DNA from: Spongospora subterranea f. sp. subterranea
Lineage: Eukaryota; Endomyxa: Phytomyxea; Phytomyxea; Plasmodiophorida
NCBI GenBank assembly: GCA_049724395.1
Contig: JAUGWO010000028.1
Location: forward strand, 1 to 20,821
DNA: 20,821 nucleotides
Direction of reading: 5' to 3'
A model generated the notes under the pieces. The model was not told the origin of the DNA and searched no databases. It saw nothing but the letters and a program-made list of their open reading frames with translations. Numbering within the stretch: position 1 is the stretch's first letter; the number at the start of each line of letters is the position of its first letter. This document shows positions 8,960 through 17,941 of the stretch, piece after piece. Made by a program: the position numbers and the translations under genes.

Positions 8960-10200
8960 TATATCTGTTGGGGACCATGTTGGCATTGGGAATAAACGCA
9001 GGCCGGTGTGATGAAGAGCGATGCTAGACCGAACCAACTGAATGTTTTGAAAGTACTGCAGGCGTCTGTCCTATTTTTAGCAACAAATACCATAAGTTGG
9101 GATGCGGCGTGGGGAAACAGGTCGTTGATATGAGCATTATATGATTCAAGTTCGTTGTTGGTCCGATTGGCAACCTCTCCCCCTCTTGTTATCTAAGTGC
9201 TAAGATTCCAGTCACGAGGAGAGTGCTTCCACGTCTTCTTGTAATCGAAATACTTTTCGAAAGCATCCACCTCCACCTCACTGTCCAATGCCAATTGAGC
9301 CCAGAGGTACTGGAATCCCACCGTCGCTATCATGTGAGTTCAATAACGGTTAGCGAGTCCAAAATCCCTGCCCTCATCAAGCAATTTACTGAATGATCTT
9401 ATGGTGTCAGGAAAGGACCCTTCAATTGGCTTGTTTCCAAAGACCGCTTTGATGACGTCAAACGCCATATGGTATAAACTAGCGGTTTTTGCCGGTCATC
9501 AAAGCAAAGAAGCACGGCAAATACAAGTCGTTGACCACGTCTTTTGCCATCACCACCAGAAGCTGTTAAAAGGTGCCTGGACAACTTTGAATGTTGTGTC
9601 CACGAACAAATGAATATCTGATAGTTTGACCGTCTTGTATCTTCTAGGAGGACCCCATCCAGCCAGCAAATGCTGTGTAATCCCCTCATACGCAGGCGTG
9701 TTGATCGCTAACAATGGGAGGATGCGGTTGGTGCTCAGAGCAAGATCTGGTTCCTCAATATCCCTCAGCCTATCTGCAGTACTGTCCACCATGCCGGGCG
9801 AGCTGTACCCGCAGCTCGCTCTCCGACTTCGTCATCATCTGAACCGGGCTGGTTTTGTCTTAAATTGTGGCGCTGATTTCCACCCGGATTGAGGTTGCGA
9901 TTCGTGATCGGTCAAGTTTCAGCAAGATCGTCAATCATTCCTTCCCTCTGAAAATATTTGACATCATCAATATACCAATGAATTGCAGCACATTTCACAG
10001 CCCCGACCTCCTCATCGACATTCTTGACCTGCACGTCAACTTCATGATCTAGTCTAGGGTGGCAGCAGTGATTCCGCTGTTCATCGCTCTCCTTAACGGT
10101 TCCATCGGGCAATACTATCAATGTTGCAAAGCACTTCTCTGGCCTGTGCTTTGTCGCGCGACGCCGACTGCAGCCATTATATTTCGTGCCGTTTCCAGAA
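8960..10200 (-). mobile_element. Mutator-like (MULE) transposon, broken FLYWCH-MULE transposase
   Basis: A DDE transposase of the Mutator superfamily, read on the minus strand from about 10200 down to 8960. A FLYWCH zinc finger comes first. At 9792-9550 lies the start of the MULE catalytic domain, with HLFVDTTFKVVQAPF; the Asp of VDTTF matches the first catalytic Asp (usually DGTF). At about 9483-9340 a block with LYHMAFDVIKAVF matches the family pattern P.(v/f)aLmtgk..(l)Y...f. At about 9300-9070 the C-terminal block has YFDYKKTWKHSPRDWN and RTNNELESYNAHI, the W...TNN..E signature of MULEs. It is a pseudogene: the frame changes near 9545-9480, and stops lie at 9342-9340 (TGA) and 9195-9193 (TAG). 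The expected second Asp and the Glu are not evident. Terminal inverted repeats were not found. Confidence 0.75.
10056..10190 (-). other. FLYWCH-type zinc-finger segment of the MULE transposase
   Basis: Minus-strand frame reads GTKYNGCSRRRATKHRPEKC, then ATLIVLPDGTVKE and QRNHCCHP. The order C...C...dG.v...H..H is that of the FLYWCH DNA-binding finger, here Cys, Cys, His, His with an extra CC between the histidines. The aromatic residue usual just before the first Cys is replaced. FLYWCH domains commonly precede MULE transposase domains and bind transposon ends. Confidence 0.6.
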
Positions 10201-10539
10201 GTCGAAGATATGACTTATTTTAAACCAATTTGAACAATGCTGTGCTTCGACAACATTTATTATCTATTAGGTTCGAGAACAATCAGGATTAAGGTCAAAG
10301 ATGGACGGGATATTCAAGTCATTGGGCCATTTTCAACTCTGCGTGTGATAAATGCCAACAACAGGGTAAATGTGATGATTTTGATCGAGATAAAATCTAC
10401 AACACAAAGGAGTACGAATTCGAGTTCATCCCAAAGTGTAACCGAGTTGAATTATATGAATGGTTCCCCTGTTTTTCTGATATATTCCATCATCAACTGG
10501 TTATGGGCCCAGGACGCTGGTAAAAACGGTGTGTGCTGA

Positions 10540-13500
10540 GAACTTTTGGCAAAAGATCCCGCCACTGAACGGGAATAGAAATTTTATCAAATGGAAACGA
10601 TCGCTGCATTCATGTTCGTAATCGGCGGTACTGTCTGTCTCCGGTTGGATTTGACACGCTGTCAGGTGACCCTGGCTTTCGAAAACGACTTTAAGGCTTC
10701 CTGAAGAAGAGGCTAGATCCACTGTCCACAGACGATGCCAAAACCGACAAAGATGGGCAAGAGGATACCTGCTCGCCAGTGTTGGATCCGTCGACATAGA
10801 CGGGGCGCTTGAGAAGCAGATGGCAAAGGAAGGTTGGAATTATTTACTTGCCATCTCCGGCAAGATTTCCGATTACATCGCGTCCGATATGATATCCGAT
10901 CTTTTGGAAACAGATTCGACAACGAATCGATCATGGACTTTATTGACAGAAGGAAGGAGCTGCATTTGAACTTGAAAGGCAGCAAGCGCGTCGATTTGCA
11001 GTCGTCAGCACTGGTTAATGCGATTTCTCGCCTGCACACGACAGAAATTCGGAGGTCTTCTTGAGGTTTGCAGCCGTAACTCCTCAAGCATCGAGTTGGA
11101 CAACCTTATTAGCAGATTACAGGAGGCGGAAATGTCTGGCTTCAATTAGCCCAAATTGCTTTGAAGACTTCCACTATTGCCTGCAATTTCTGCCAAAAGC
11201 CCCCCATTGATGGAGAGGACCGGTGTTGAAATTAACACCCCACTTGACACCAATCTTCAAGGTGCCAATCAGGCGAAGTGTGATTCGAATAAACAAAACG
11301 GATTCGCTTTATGACCAGTGTGGTTCATGGTCTAACAGGGCGACGATTGGCGGCTGATTCTGGATATACCAAACATATGGCTGATCGTCGTTGAGTGGAT
11401 CACCCAAAGCACACATCAGTTTACCAAAATCCAGAATGCATTCAATAGCAACATACGAGCAGCTGGAAAAGGGGGATTGGCAAACTAGGTGCACCAGAGA
11501 CGTTGATTGTTCTTCATGTTCCGAGTATGGGAGACACCAATTTGTTCTCAGCTGCGGTCGCAGTAAAAGGTGGTCGAACGGTGACGTTTGATGAGGAACA
11601 ACGACAGTGGATTGACGAAAACGGTCAACTAATCATTGAGGGTGTGCTATGCAATGAAGTCTACGCCTTTGACGAAGACGCGTGTGAGGAGATTGTCCAT
11701 AAATCGTTCACCACAACAGACAATGATATCATGTTATGGCACGATCGCCTTGGACATCGCAACATCCAGGATATTACATTGATGATGAAAGCCGATGGAA
11801 AAGACTTCCTTAACACCTGGCTCTGTCGAATTCTGCGAACCATGTGCCATTGTAGAGGTGAAAAGAAATTCTTTTCCGAAAATGCGAAAGCCCCGGATAA
11901 AGGAGATATGTGAAGTCATTTTGATGGGCACAAGCGAGGATAAACGGATTCCTAATCACGGTCACAACCATCTCATAACCTTCACTGATGATGAGTCGCG
12001 GCTTAAAAAAACACGAACTTAATGTTTGAAAAAAGGAGAAGCGTTCGCAAGGGTCTGTGAGTTCAAGAGCTGGATAGAAAACAGGACAGATAAGAAATCA
12101 AGATCTTACATGGTGATAACGCAGCCGAGGACATATCTGCTGAGTTTGACTGGTCTCAACACTGAAGCGATAGAGTCATTCAAATGTTCTCTTTGCCTAT
12201 GAACAAAATCTTGCTGAGCGGGGTCATCATGGACTCAGCTCGAACGATGATACAAAGGGTGATGCTTCCCAAACGGGTTATGGCGCTCGCCATCATCACG
12301 GCAACACATATTCGGAATCTATGAGTCGAACGCCCAGATGTTCGACTCTATATTCACAATCTGCAGACAAATCCACCACCCCTCAAGAAATCGGTGCCCA
12401 GCAGGTCATATCTTCGTAGGGTTGGAGTGTGACGCCCTATGATCATATTCCAAAAAACCACAGGCAAAAGGCGGAGGAGAAGTCCAAGAAATATATATTA
12501 AAAGGGATATCGTTTATTTGACTATTTTACTGTCAAAATCACCGTTCAGCGCGATGTGCTCTGTAATTAAACCGGGTTTGGTAACCGATCTCATAGAAAT
12601 CGCAAGATGACGATGTTCCAGATCAGGTTCAAGATGAAGACAGCCAACTGGAAGAAGCTGAAACTGAGAGTAGCGATGATGATAACGATAATCTGCATTG
12701 AGATGGCAAGAATAGCGACGAAGACATTGAGGAGGAACGTGCTGGCAATTCCGTGTTGTAGTCAATGTTCCAAGTCCCTTAAGCCATTTCTGTCGGAGGG
12801 CAAGGATGTCACATCGCTGTCGAAACAGCATACAGTTGGAGGCGAAAAAGCTGCGATTCCAGATATGATTGAGGGGTCGTATGCGCATCTGAGTATTCAG
12901 CAGATGGAGGACATGGTCAACCATTTGAGCAAACGCAGCAAAGCGTATAATGTCATCAATGAGAGAAGGATTTGAAAATCAACCTGAGAGATATCGAAAT
13001 CTAGTTCACCACAATTGGGCAAGAAAGGCGACGGCGACCAATCAGGGGCATATACGAAATCTTACGAAGAGGTAATTAACGCAAGGCGAAAGACGCATTG
13101 GATGCAGGCAATCAAGGACGACCTGGATGCATTAATTGATGACAAAATTTTGAAGAGAGGATAAAATTTCCCAAGGGAGCGAAAGCCATTGGTTGTCGAC
13201 GGGTATTCAAGGAAAAAACGGTACGAGGCAAGTGAAAGCAAAGGGAATATACTATCACAATACATACTCCCATTTTCGCTCGTGGTGACATTCTAGGATT
13301 GGTTCTTTATCAGCAGCCAGTGAGAACCTTGAAGTTGATGAAATCATTTTTGAATGGAGCCAATGAACAAAATATCAATATGCAGACGCCGAAACGACTA
13401 GCAACCCGCTTCCAAGTTCGTTAAGTTGTGGGAGTCACTATACGGGTTGACACAAGGGCTAAACGTGTGGCATAATCTTATCGAGGATTGTATTCACCAA

Positions 13501-13610
13501 AACCAAGTCAACGTCCTCAAGGAAAATCCTGCAAGGAATTCAAAATGAAAGATCTGGGTTCTGTAGAGCAAAAATTAGGAATTCAGGTCTACGTTAAGGA
13601 CAAACAGGGA
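10540..13610 (+). mobile_element. Ty1/copia retrotransposon fossil (gag to reverse transcriptase)
   Basis: Parts appear in the copia order on the plus strand. Gag-like blocks lie at about 10830-11140 (FIDRRKELHLNLKGSKRVDL; ELDNLISRLQEAEM). A protease active-site segment lies near 11345-11390 (ADSGYTKHMADRR, with DSG). The gag-pre-integrase region is at 11503-11800 (VLHVPSMGDTNLFS; LWHDRLGHRN). The start of integrase is at 11800-12020 (CEPCAIVEVKRNSFPK; TFTDDESR). The N-terminal part of reverse transcriptase lies at about 13040-13200 (SYEEVINARRKTHWMQAIKD). A later RT block is at about 13530-13610 (FKMKDLGSVEQKLGIQVYVK). RNase H and the 3' LTR are absent, because the minisatellite begins there. 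No 5' LTR was recognised and the left boundary is uncertain. It is an old copy, broken in many places. Confidence 0.85.
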
Positions 13611-14463
13611 ATGTGTCCAAATGTGATCAAATGTGATCAAATGTGTCCAAATGTGTCCAAATGTGTCCAAATGTGATCAAATGTGTCCAAATGTGATCAA
13701 ATGTGTCCAAATGTGATCAAATGTGATCAAATGTGTCCAATGTGTCCAAATGTGTCCAAATGTGATCAAATGTGTCCAAATGTGTCCAATGTTTCCAAAT
13801 GTGTCCAAATGTTTCCAAATGTGATCAAATGTGATCAATTCTGCAAATGTGTTCCAATGTTTCAAATGTGTCCAAATGTGTCCAAATGTGATGAAATGTG
13901 TCCAAATGTGTCCAAATGTAATCAATGTTTCCAAATGTGATCAAATGTCAATCAATGTCTCCAAATGTGTCCAAATGTGATCAAATGTGTCCAAATGTGT
14001 GTCCAAATGTGTCCACGCTCTATGACGTGTCCAACGTGTCCAAATGTGTCCAAATGTGTCCAAATGTGTCCAAATGCTATCAAATGTGTCCAAATGTGTC
14101 CAAATGTGTCCAAATGTGTCCAAATGTGATCAACGTGATCAAATGTGTCCAAATGTGTCCAAATGTGTCCACGTGTCCAACGTGTCCAACGTGATCAATG
14201 TGTCCAATGTGTCCAAATGTGATCAAATGTGTCCAACGTGTCCAACGTGTCCAACGTGTCCAACGTGATCAAATGTGTCCAAATGTGATCAAATGTGTCC
14301 AACGTGTCCAAATGTGTCCAACGTGTCCAACGTGTCCAACGTGATCAACGTGTCCAACGTGTCCAACGTGTCCAACGTGTCCAATGTGTCCAAATGTGTC
14401 CAAATGTGTCCAAATGTGATCAAATGTGTCCAAATGTGTCCAAATGTGTCCAAATGTGTCCAA
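13611..14463 (+). repeat. decamer/nonamer minisatellite, ~85 units
   Basis: About 850 bp of head-to-tail short units. Main monomers are GTGTCCAAAT and GTGATCAAAT (10 bp), with 9-bp forms GTGTCCAAC and GTGTCCAAT. Decamers dominate at 13611-14010 and again at 14390-14463. Nonamers with CAAC dominate at about 14160-14390. Because the common units lack stop codons, most frames on both strands stay open for long stretches; these are not genes. It starts directly at the truncated end of the copia RT and ends directly at the chromodomain fragment. Two further units lie at 14616-14637, inside the 175-bp duplication. Confidence 0.95.
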
Positions 14464-14790
14464 ACAGCAGATCTGTAATTTCAAATTGCAAACGACAGTT
14501 TCGGTATTTTCGAGGATCTTCGACTATCAAATCAAAAAAAAAATGAGCAACAATTTTTTGTGGCTTGGAAAGGGTTTGATAGATATGATTGAACTTTGAA
14601 AACTGTCCCAACCATCAAATGTGTCCAAATGTGTCCAAACAGCAGATCTGTAATTTCAAATTGCAAACGACAGTTTCGGTATTTTCGAGGATCTTCGACT
14701 ATCAAATCAAAAAAAAAATGAGCAACAATTTTTTGTGGCTTGGAAAGGGTTTGATAGATATGATTGAACTTTGAAAACTGTCCCAACCAT
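14441..14790 (+). repeat. perfect 175-bp tandem duplication
   Basis: 14441-14615 and 14616-14790 are identical base for base as far as I can read, including a run of ten A. Each unit holds two minisatellite decamers followed by about 150 bp of the chromodomain-tail fragment. The lack of any difference in otherwise decayed DNA means the duplication is very recent, or is an assembly artefact. Confidence 0.9.
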
Positions 14791-14893
14791 CGCTGCAGAT
14801 GTTTCTGTATTACCTCAAACAATTTGACGTGACAGAACCGATTTTGTGTCACGTTCACTACTCGAATCTTTATGAGAGAGGGGAAGTACAGTC
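14464..14893 (+). mobile_element. Ty3/gypsy chromodomain-tail fragment, copy 2
   Basis: Homologous to 1454-1715 in the same orientation: shared landmarks are ACAGCAGATCT, TTTCGAGGATCTTCGACT, GTGGCTTGGAAAGGGTTTGA and CTCGAATCTTTATGA. Its first part is doubled by the 175-bp tandem duplication. It is more decayed than copy 1 and broken; only the 3' end of pol is present. The left boundary lies at the same element position as in copy 1. It abuts the minisatellite on the left and the F-box gene's upstream region on the right. Confidence 0.8.
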
Positions 14894-15143
14894 CCTCTGT
14901 CCTATAACGAAAACTTAGGTCCATTCACAAATAAATTGTTGTGATAAGGTCTTAAAACCCCATTTTCACCTACAGTAAAAACTTTTCAAACCTTGAACGA
15001 AAACGCCAAAAACCGCAACTTACAGTACTGTGTACACCATCACCACCACAAACGTGATATTTGCGCAGTGAACCATGATATAAAGTGCGGCGATTGAGGG
15101 TGACCCCAGTGTGACCCCCAATAATTCCGGTGATGATAATGAC
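14894..15143. other. upstream region of the F-box gene
   Basis: No coding signal seen. It contains a TATA-like site (15079-15084), a small palindrome ACAGTACTGT near 15024-15033, and GTGACCCC written twice close together (about 15101-15119). The F-box promoter is expected here. Confidence 0.4.
15079..15084 (+). promoter_or_regulatory. TATA-like box of the F-box gene
   Basis: TATAAA lies 60 nt upstream of the chosen ATG at 15144. The spacing suits a TATA element with a short leader. The call is by sequence and position only. Confidence 0.35.
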
Positions 15144-16641
15144 ATGAGAGAGAGTGACCATTATAATGGGGACCTCATATCGACACTAACCACATTATCA
15201 TATGATCCGATTGTATTATATCTCGACCCTAGAGATCTATTGGCTCTGGCCACATCGTGTCGCCATATGGCAAATGGTTAGGCATATCAATCACTCTCAA
15301 ATTTCCCAGTATTAACGTTTTGCAGTGATGTCCGATGATAGTCTTCCCATTTGGCAGCGTCTTTATGATATATATCGACCTACAATGAACCCATATCCAT
15401 CTGAGGCCATCACCAGATCCCATTTTATTGCTCTATCCGGCTCTATTATTGTCCGCTCGATTTCATGTCGCGCTCTGTTCTCACTCGGAGACTATGTAAT
15501 CCACCCTCATACCCCTTTGAATCAATTGACCTACGCCATTAATACTCTCCATTGGCTTGAATACGATGACCCCCAAATGAATATTACTTGGCCGACGCCG
15601 GATTCGCTAATCATTGAACGCGAAAAGCAAAACGATATAGTGATTAACCTGAATCACGATTTATTAGCCAGTGATGTCTTACGGAAAGGCGACACAATTG
15701 ATCTTTCTGGGTATATTTATCGTGTTATTGATATTCGTTGGATCCGATGGTGTTCAGACTGTAAATTTGTTGGCAGATTATGGCCCTACAGGACACAATG
15801 TCGAAAATCTCCCTGTCATCGTTTTCGCCCAATTTCATCTATTTCTGATCCCAATATTGTCGACAATCTCTTCCCAAATCTAATCTCCAACCTTAAACAA
15901 CATCCCAGAATGAAGTTGCGCATTGGATCCAACAAAATTGAAATGCAGCCCTCGTTGTCTCTGCCGTTCAATGATGAAGCCGATGATCTACTCCCCATTC
16001 TAAATTATCTAGAGCACGCGCTGAGCTCATCTGCAAATCATCCTACAAATCCTGTGCAACTTACAAGGCCATTATTCCCCAATTTTTGGAATTACATCAA
16101 GGGAAAAGTTGATTTTCATTATGCACCAATTGATTCTGTTTTCCCCAGTCTGCATGGGTTCAATTACAACCCGTATTCTTACAGTTTTAGCGTCTGGTCG
16201 GGAGTTTGGGGTTTGGATGCTTTTACATATGATCGTTCTGATGATGCTGACGACACTCAATCGGTCCTCTACACTACATTGCATGATGTCCTTCTGGATT
16301 TAGAGGAATTCTTTGACCCGGAGCGTTTGTCATTTTTGGCAGAAGTTGAATGCTATTATCCACATTCTTTGGCGACTCGGAGGTCGGATTGCGTTACTAC
16401 ACCAAGGACGGCTCAAGACGCCACCGCTCATGTTGATCAGAGACCAGCTCAAGGCGATTCCACTCAATTTGATCAGGGCCCAGCTCAAGACGACACCACT
16501 TATGTTCATCAGGGGACGGCTCAAGACGACAAAAAACAAATGAGATCTCAAGCTCACGCTCCCAATTTTGAGCAGTTCATCAATGTGAACAGCTCTCATC
16601 GCCAGTCTGATCCGAATAATTGTCAATGTATTCTCTTTTGA
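15144..16641 (+). CDS. F-box protein with internal repeats and C-terminal CaaX-like box (two exons)
   Basis: Likely a substrate adaptor for an SCF-type ubiquitin ligase. Exon 1 is 15144-15276, the intron 15277-15325 (49 bp, GTTAGG...TTGCAG with ATTAAC before the acceptor), exon 2 15326-16641; 482 aa. The intron splits the F-box (residues about 18-58): YLDPRDLLALATSCRHMAN from exon 1 and DDSLPIWQRLY from exon 2 match the consensus LdprDLl.la.vCr...(l)..dd.LW..l. Residues 187-208 hold Cys in a C-x2-C-x12-C-x4-C pattern, a possible metal site. Residues about 406-447 are 12-residue tandem repeats (PAQDDTTYVHQG type). The protein ends CQCILF; C-I-L-F fits a CaaX box, and X=Phe usually favours geranylgeranylation, so it may be membrane-bound. 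The start is the first ATG after an in-frame TAA at 15080-15082. The middle of the protein is unrecognised. The gene looks intact, unlike its neighbours. Confidence 0.8.
16408..16530 (+). repeat. 36-bp in-frame tandem repeat inside the F-box gene
   Basis: Units at 16408-16443, 16444-16479 and 16480-16515, plus a partial unit to 16530. Each encodes 12 residues: TAQDATAHVDQR, PAQGDSTQFDQG, PAQDDTTYVHQG, TAQDD. Hydrophilic and likely disordered, this looks like a linker between the globular part and the C-terminal anchor. Unit number could vary between strains. Confidence 0.85.
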
Positions 16642-16929
16642 ACATCAACATCTTGTGGTAATTTGTTTTCGAGTTCGAAATTGGTGAACACAACCAAAGG
16701 CTCACTAAATTTCGACAATAGGATTGGTCGCATATTTGATCTGGAAAAGCATTCAATGATTCTCAATCCCTTTCAACATAATACTCTGCTGTTAAACTGT
16801 TCAAATTAGGTGTGTGGGGAATTTGAAGCGATTGTTGATAAAACGGTATAGCACTTCGTGGGTTCATCTGACCTTCATTCGACTTGAGTATACGACTACT
16901 GTGGATTCGAAGGTGATTTTGGTTCGAAA
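16642..16929. other. intergenic stretch, nothing recognised
   Basis: 3' flank of the F-box gene. No coding similarity, repeat or clear polyadenylation signal seen. Confidence 0.5.
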
Positions 16930-17545
16930 ATGCAAACCAATAGAATCTTCCCTCCTTATTATAGTATCTTCCCTAACGCATCTACATCAATTCAGTTCAT
17001 GAATATAAAAATTTACAAAAATGCAGATTGTTGTGAATACCAACGACAATACAACAAGTTCAGTGTGTGTGCAACCGGAGGGAGTCGAAACAGTGAATTG
17101 GGAATAAAAGCGTCAGGTCTTTACAGTCGCCATATATGGGTGGACAGACCCGATTGCATCATCCCCTTCCGCTTGCTCGCGGCGATCGATCAAGTGATTC
17201 GTGAGCGGATCTGATTGTCGATATGTTTTTCTTGCTGGCAGACGGTCAAAGACATGGATGTTTTGTTATGAAAATGTTTGTGTGGGCAGTTCTGCAAACT
17301 TTCGCGAATATTATGAGTGAATGGTCATTGTTGTTGTGTTTTGTTGTTGCCAATCCCTTTTACACGCCGAACTGCCACGTAGTTTGACCCGACTTGCCGA
17401 GAGGGAACCGATATCTGACTTCCTCACCCTGTGGGACAAAATGTTGACTGGAGCTGTTGAGGTCCCAGATTTCGGATTGGGGTTTTCACTGTGGGCCGTT
17501 CTCAAAAATATTTACAGTCACTTGTCACAAAACGACATCAGATAA
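16930..17545 (+). CDS. candidate three-exon gene, unknown function
   Basis: I do not recognise the product. Three open blocks join in frame: 16930-17200, 17242-17323 and 17383-17545, with introns 17201-17241 (GTGAGC...CTGGCAG, 41 bp) and 17324-17382 (GTCATT...CGTAG, 59 bp), giving 171 aa. Two related hydrophobic segments recur: MKMFVWAVLQTFANIMSE in exon 2 and GLGFSLWAVLKNIYSHLSQ in exon 3, so the protein may be built of helical repeats. The first ATG is only the first Met of an open stretch, so the true 5' end is uncertain. Coding-like blocks also follow downstream (about 17640-17696 and 17769-17823, the latter ending LPEEIGIADLFTDE), so the gene may be longer. It could be a decayed gene. 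Confidence 0.35.
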
Positions 17546-17917
17546 ATGGCGAATCTAAAACTGCTGTTTTCATCAAAAGCACAATTGATCTCATTCGCTA
17601 ACAACCTTCAAAAATTTTAAATCATAAAATCGCTCCAAGCTGTGATTGAGCAAGATATTTCTAAACATTTTCTTGGAAATGTTGAAAGAAACATGCGTGT
17701 CTGAAGGCGTTGCTATTAATTCGTCGATTAAAACATCCACAAGATCGCATGAATGCTCTTTTCTACAGGATGGATGAGCTCCCAGAAGAAATTGGGATCG
17801 CCGATTTGTTCACGGACGAGTAGGAATCAAAAACAAAAATAAAAGATTCAACAACAGATGTGTTGAGGTTCACATCATGCTTTCAACATCACCCACGAAC
17901 TCGACTCGCGACAATTT
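17546..17917 (+). other. possible continuation of the candidate gene, with AATAAA
   Basis: Short coding-like pieces occur: SLQAVIEQDISKHFLGNVER at about 17630-17690, and a CTACAG acceptor at 17768 followed by MDELPEEIGIADLFTDE and TAG (17821-17823). AATAAA lies at 17838-17843, 15 nt after that stop. I could not join these to the upstream exons in one consistent frame. Confidence 0.25.
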
Positions 17918-17941
17918 AATTAACCGGTTAACCGGTTAATT
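17918..17941. repeat. 24-bp perfect palindrome next to the hAT transposase end
   Basis: The core TTAACCGGTTAACCGGTTAA (17920-17939) is its own reverse complement, and the symmetry extends two bases each side. It lies about 40 bp beyond the transposase stop. Short GGTTAACC-type repeats near the ends are known in some hAT elements as subterminal transposase-binding sites, so this is the likely role. The terminal inverted repeat itself was not identified. Confidence 0.6.

Noticed and set aside
9399-10121. Plus-strand open frames of 61-96 codons across the MULE region
   Set aside because: The minus strand carries the recognisable FLYWCH and MULE blocks; the plus-strand frames have no similarity.
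13611-14463. CRISPR-like array
   Set aside because: Units are contiguous 9-10-mers with no unique spacers, in a eukaryotic transposon context.
13611-14484. Long open frames on both strands in the minisatellite (Cys/Pro/Asn/Val-rich or His/Thr/Trp-rich)
   Set aside because: The common short units contain no stop codon, so most frames stay open; the products are pure translations of the repeat.
14532-14924. 130-codon minus-strand open frame with an internal duplication
   Set aside because: It is the reverse strand of the 175-bp duplicated chromodomain fragment.
17021-17106. Short frame starting MQIVVNTND, reminiscent of the ubiquitin N-terminus
   Set aside because: It closes after about 28 codons, the rest of the ubiquitin fold does not follow in any frame, and no intron in a matching phase joins it to the downstream exons. 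Probably chance.
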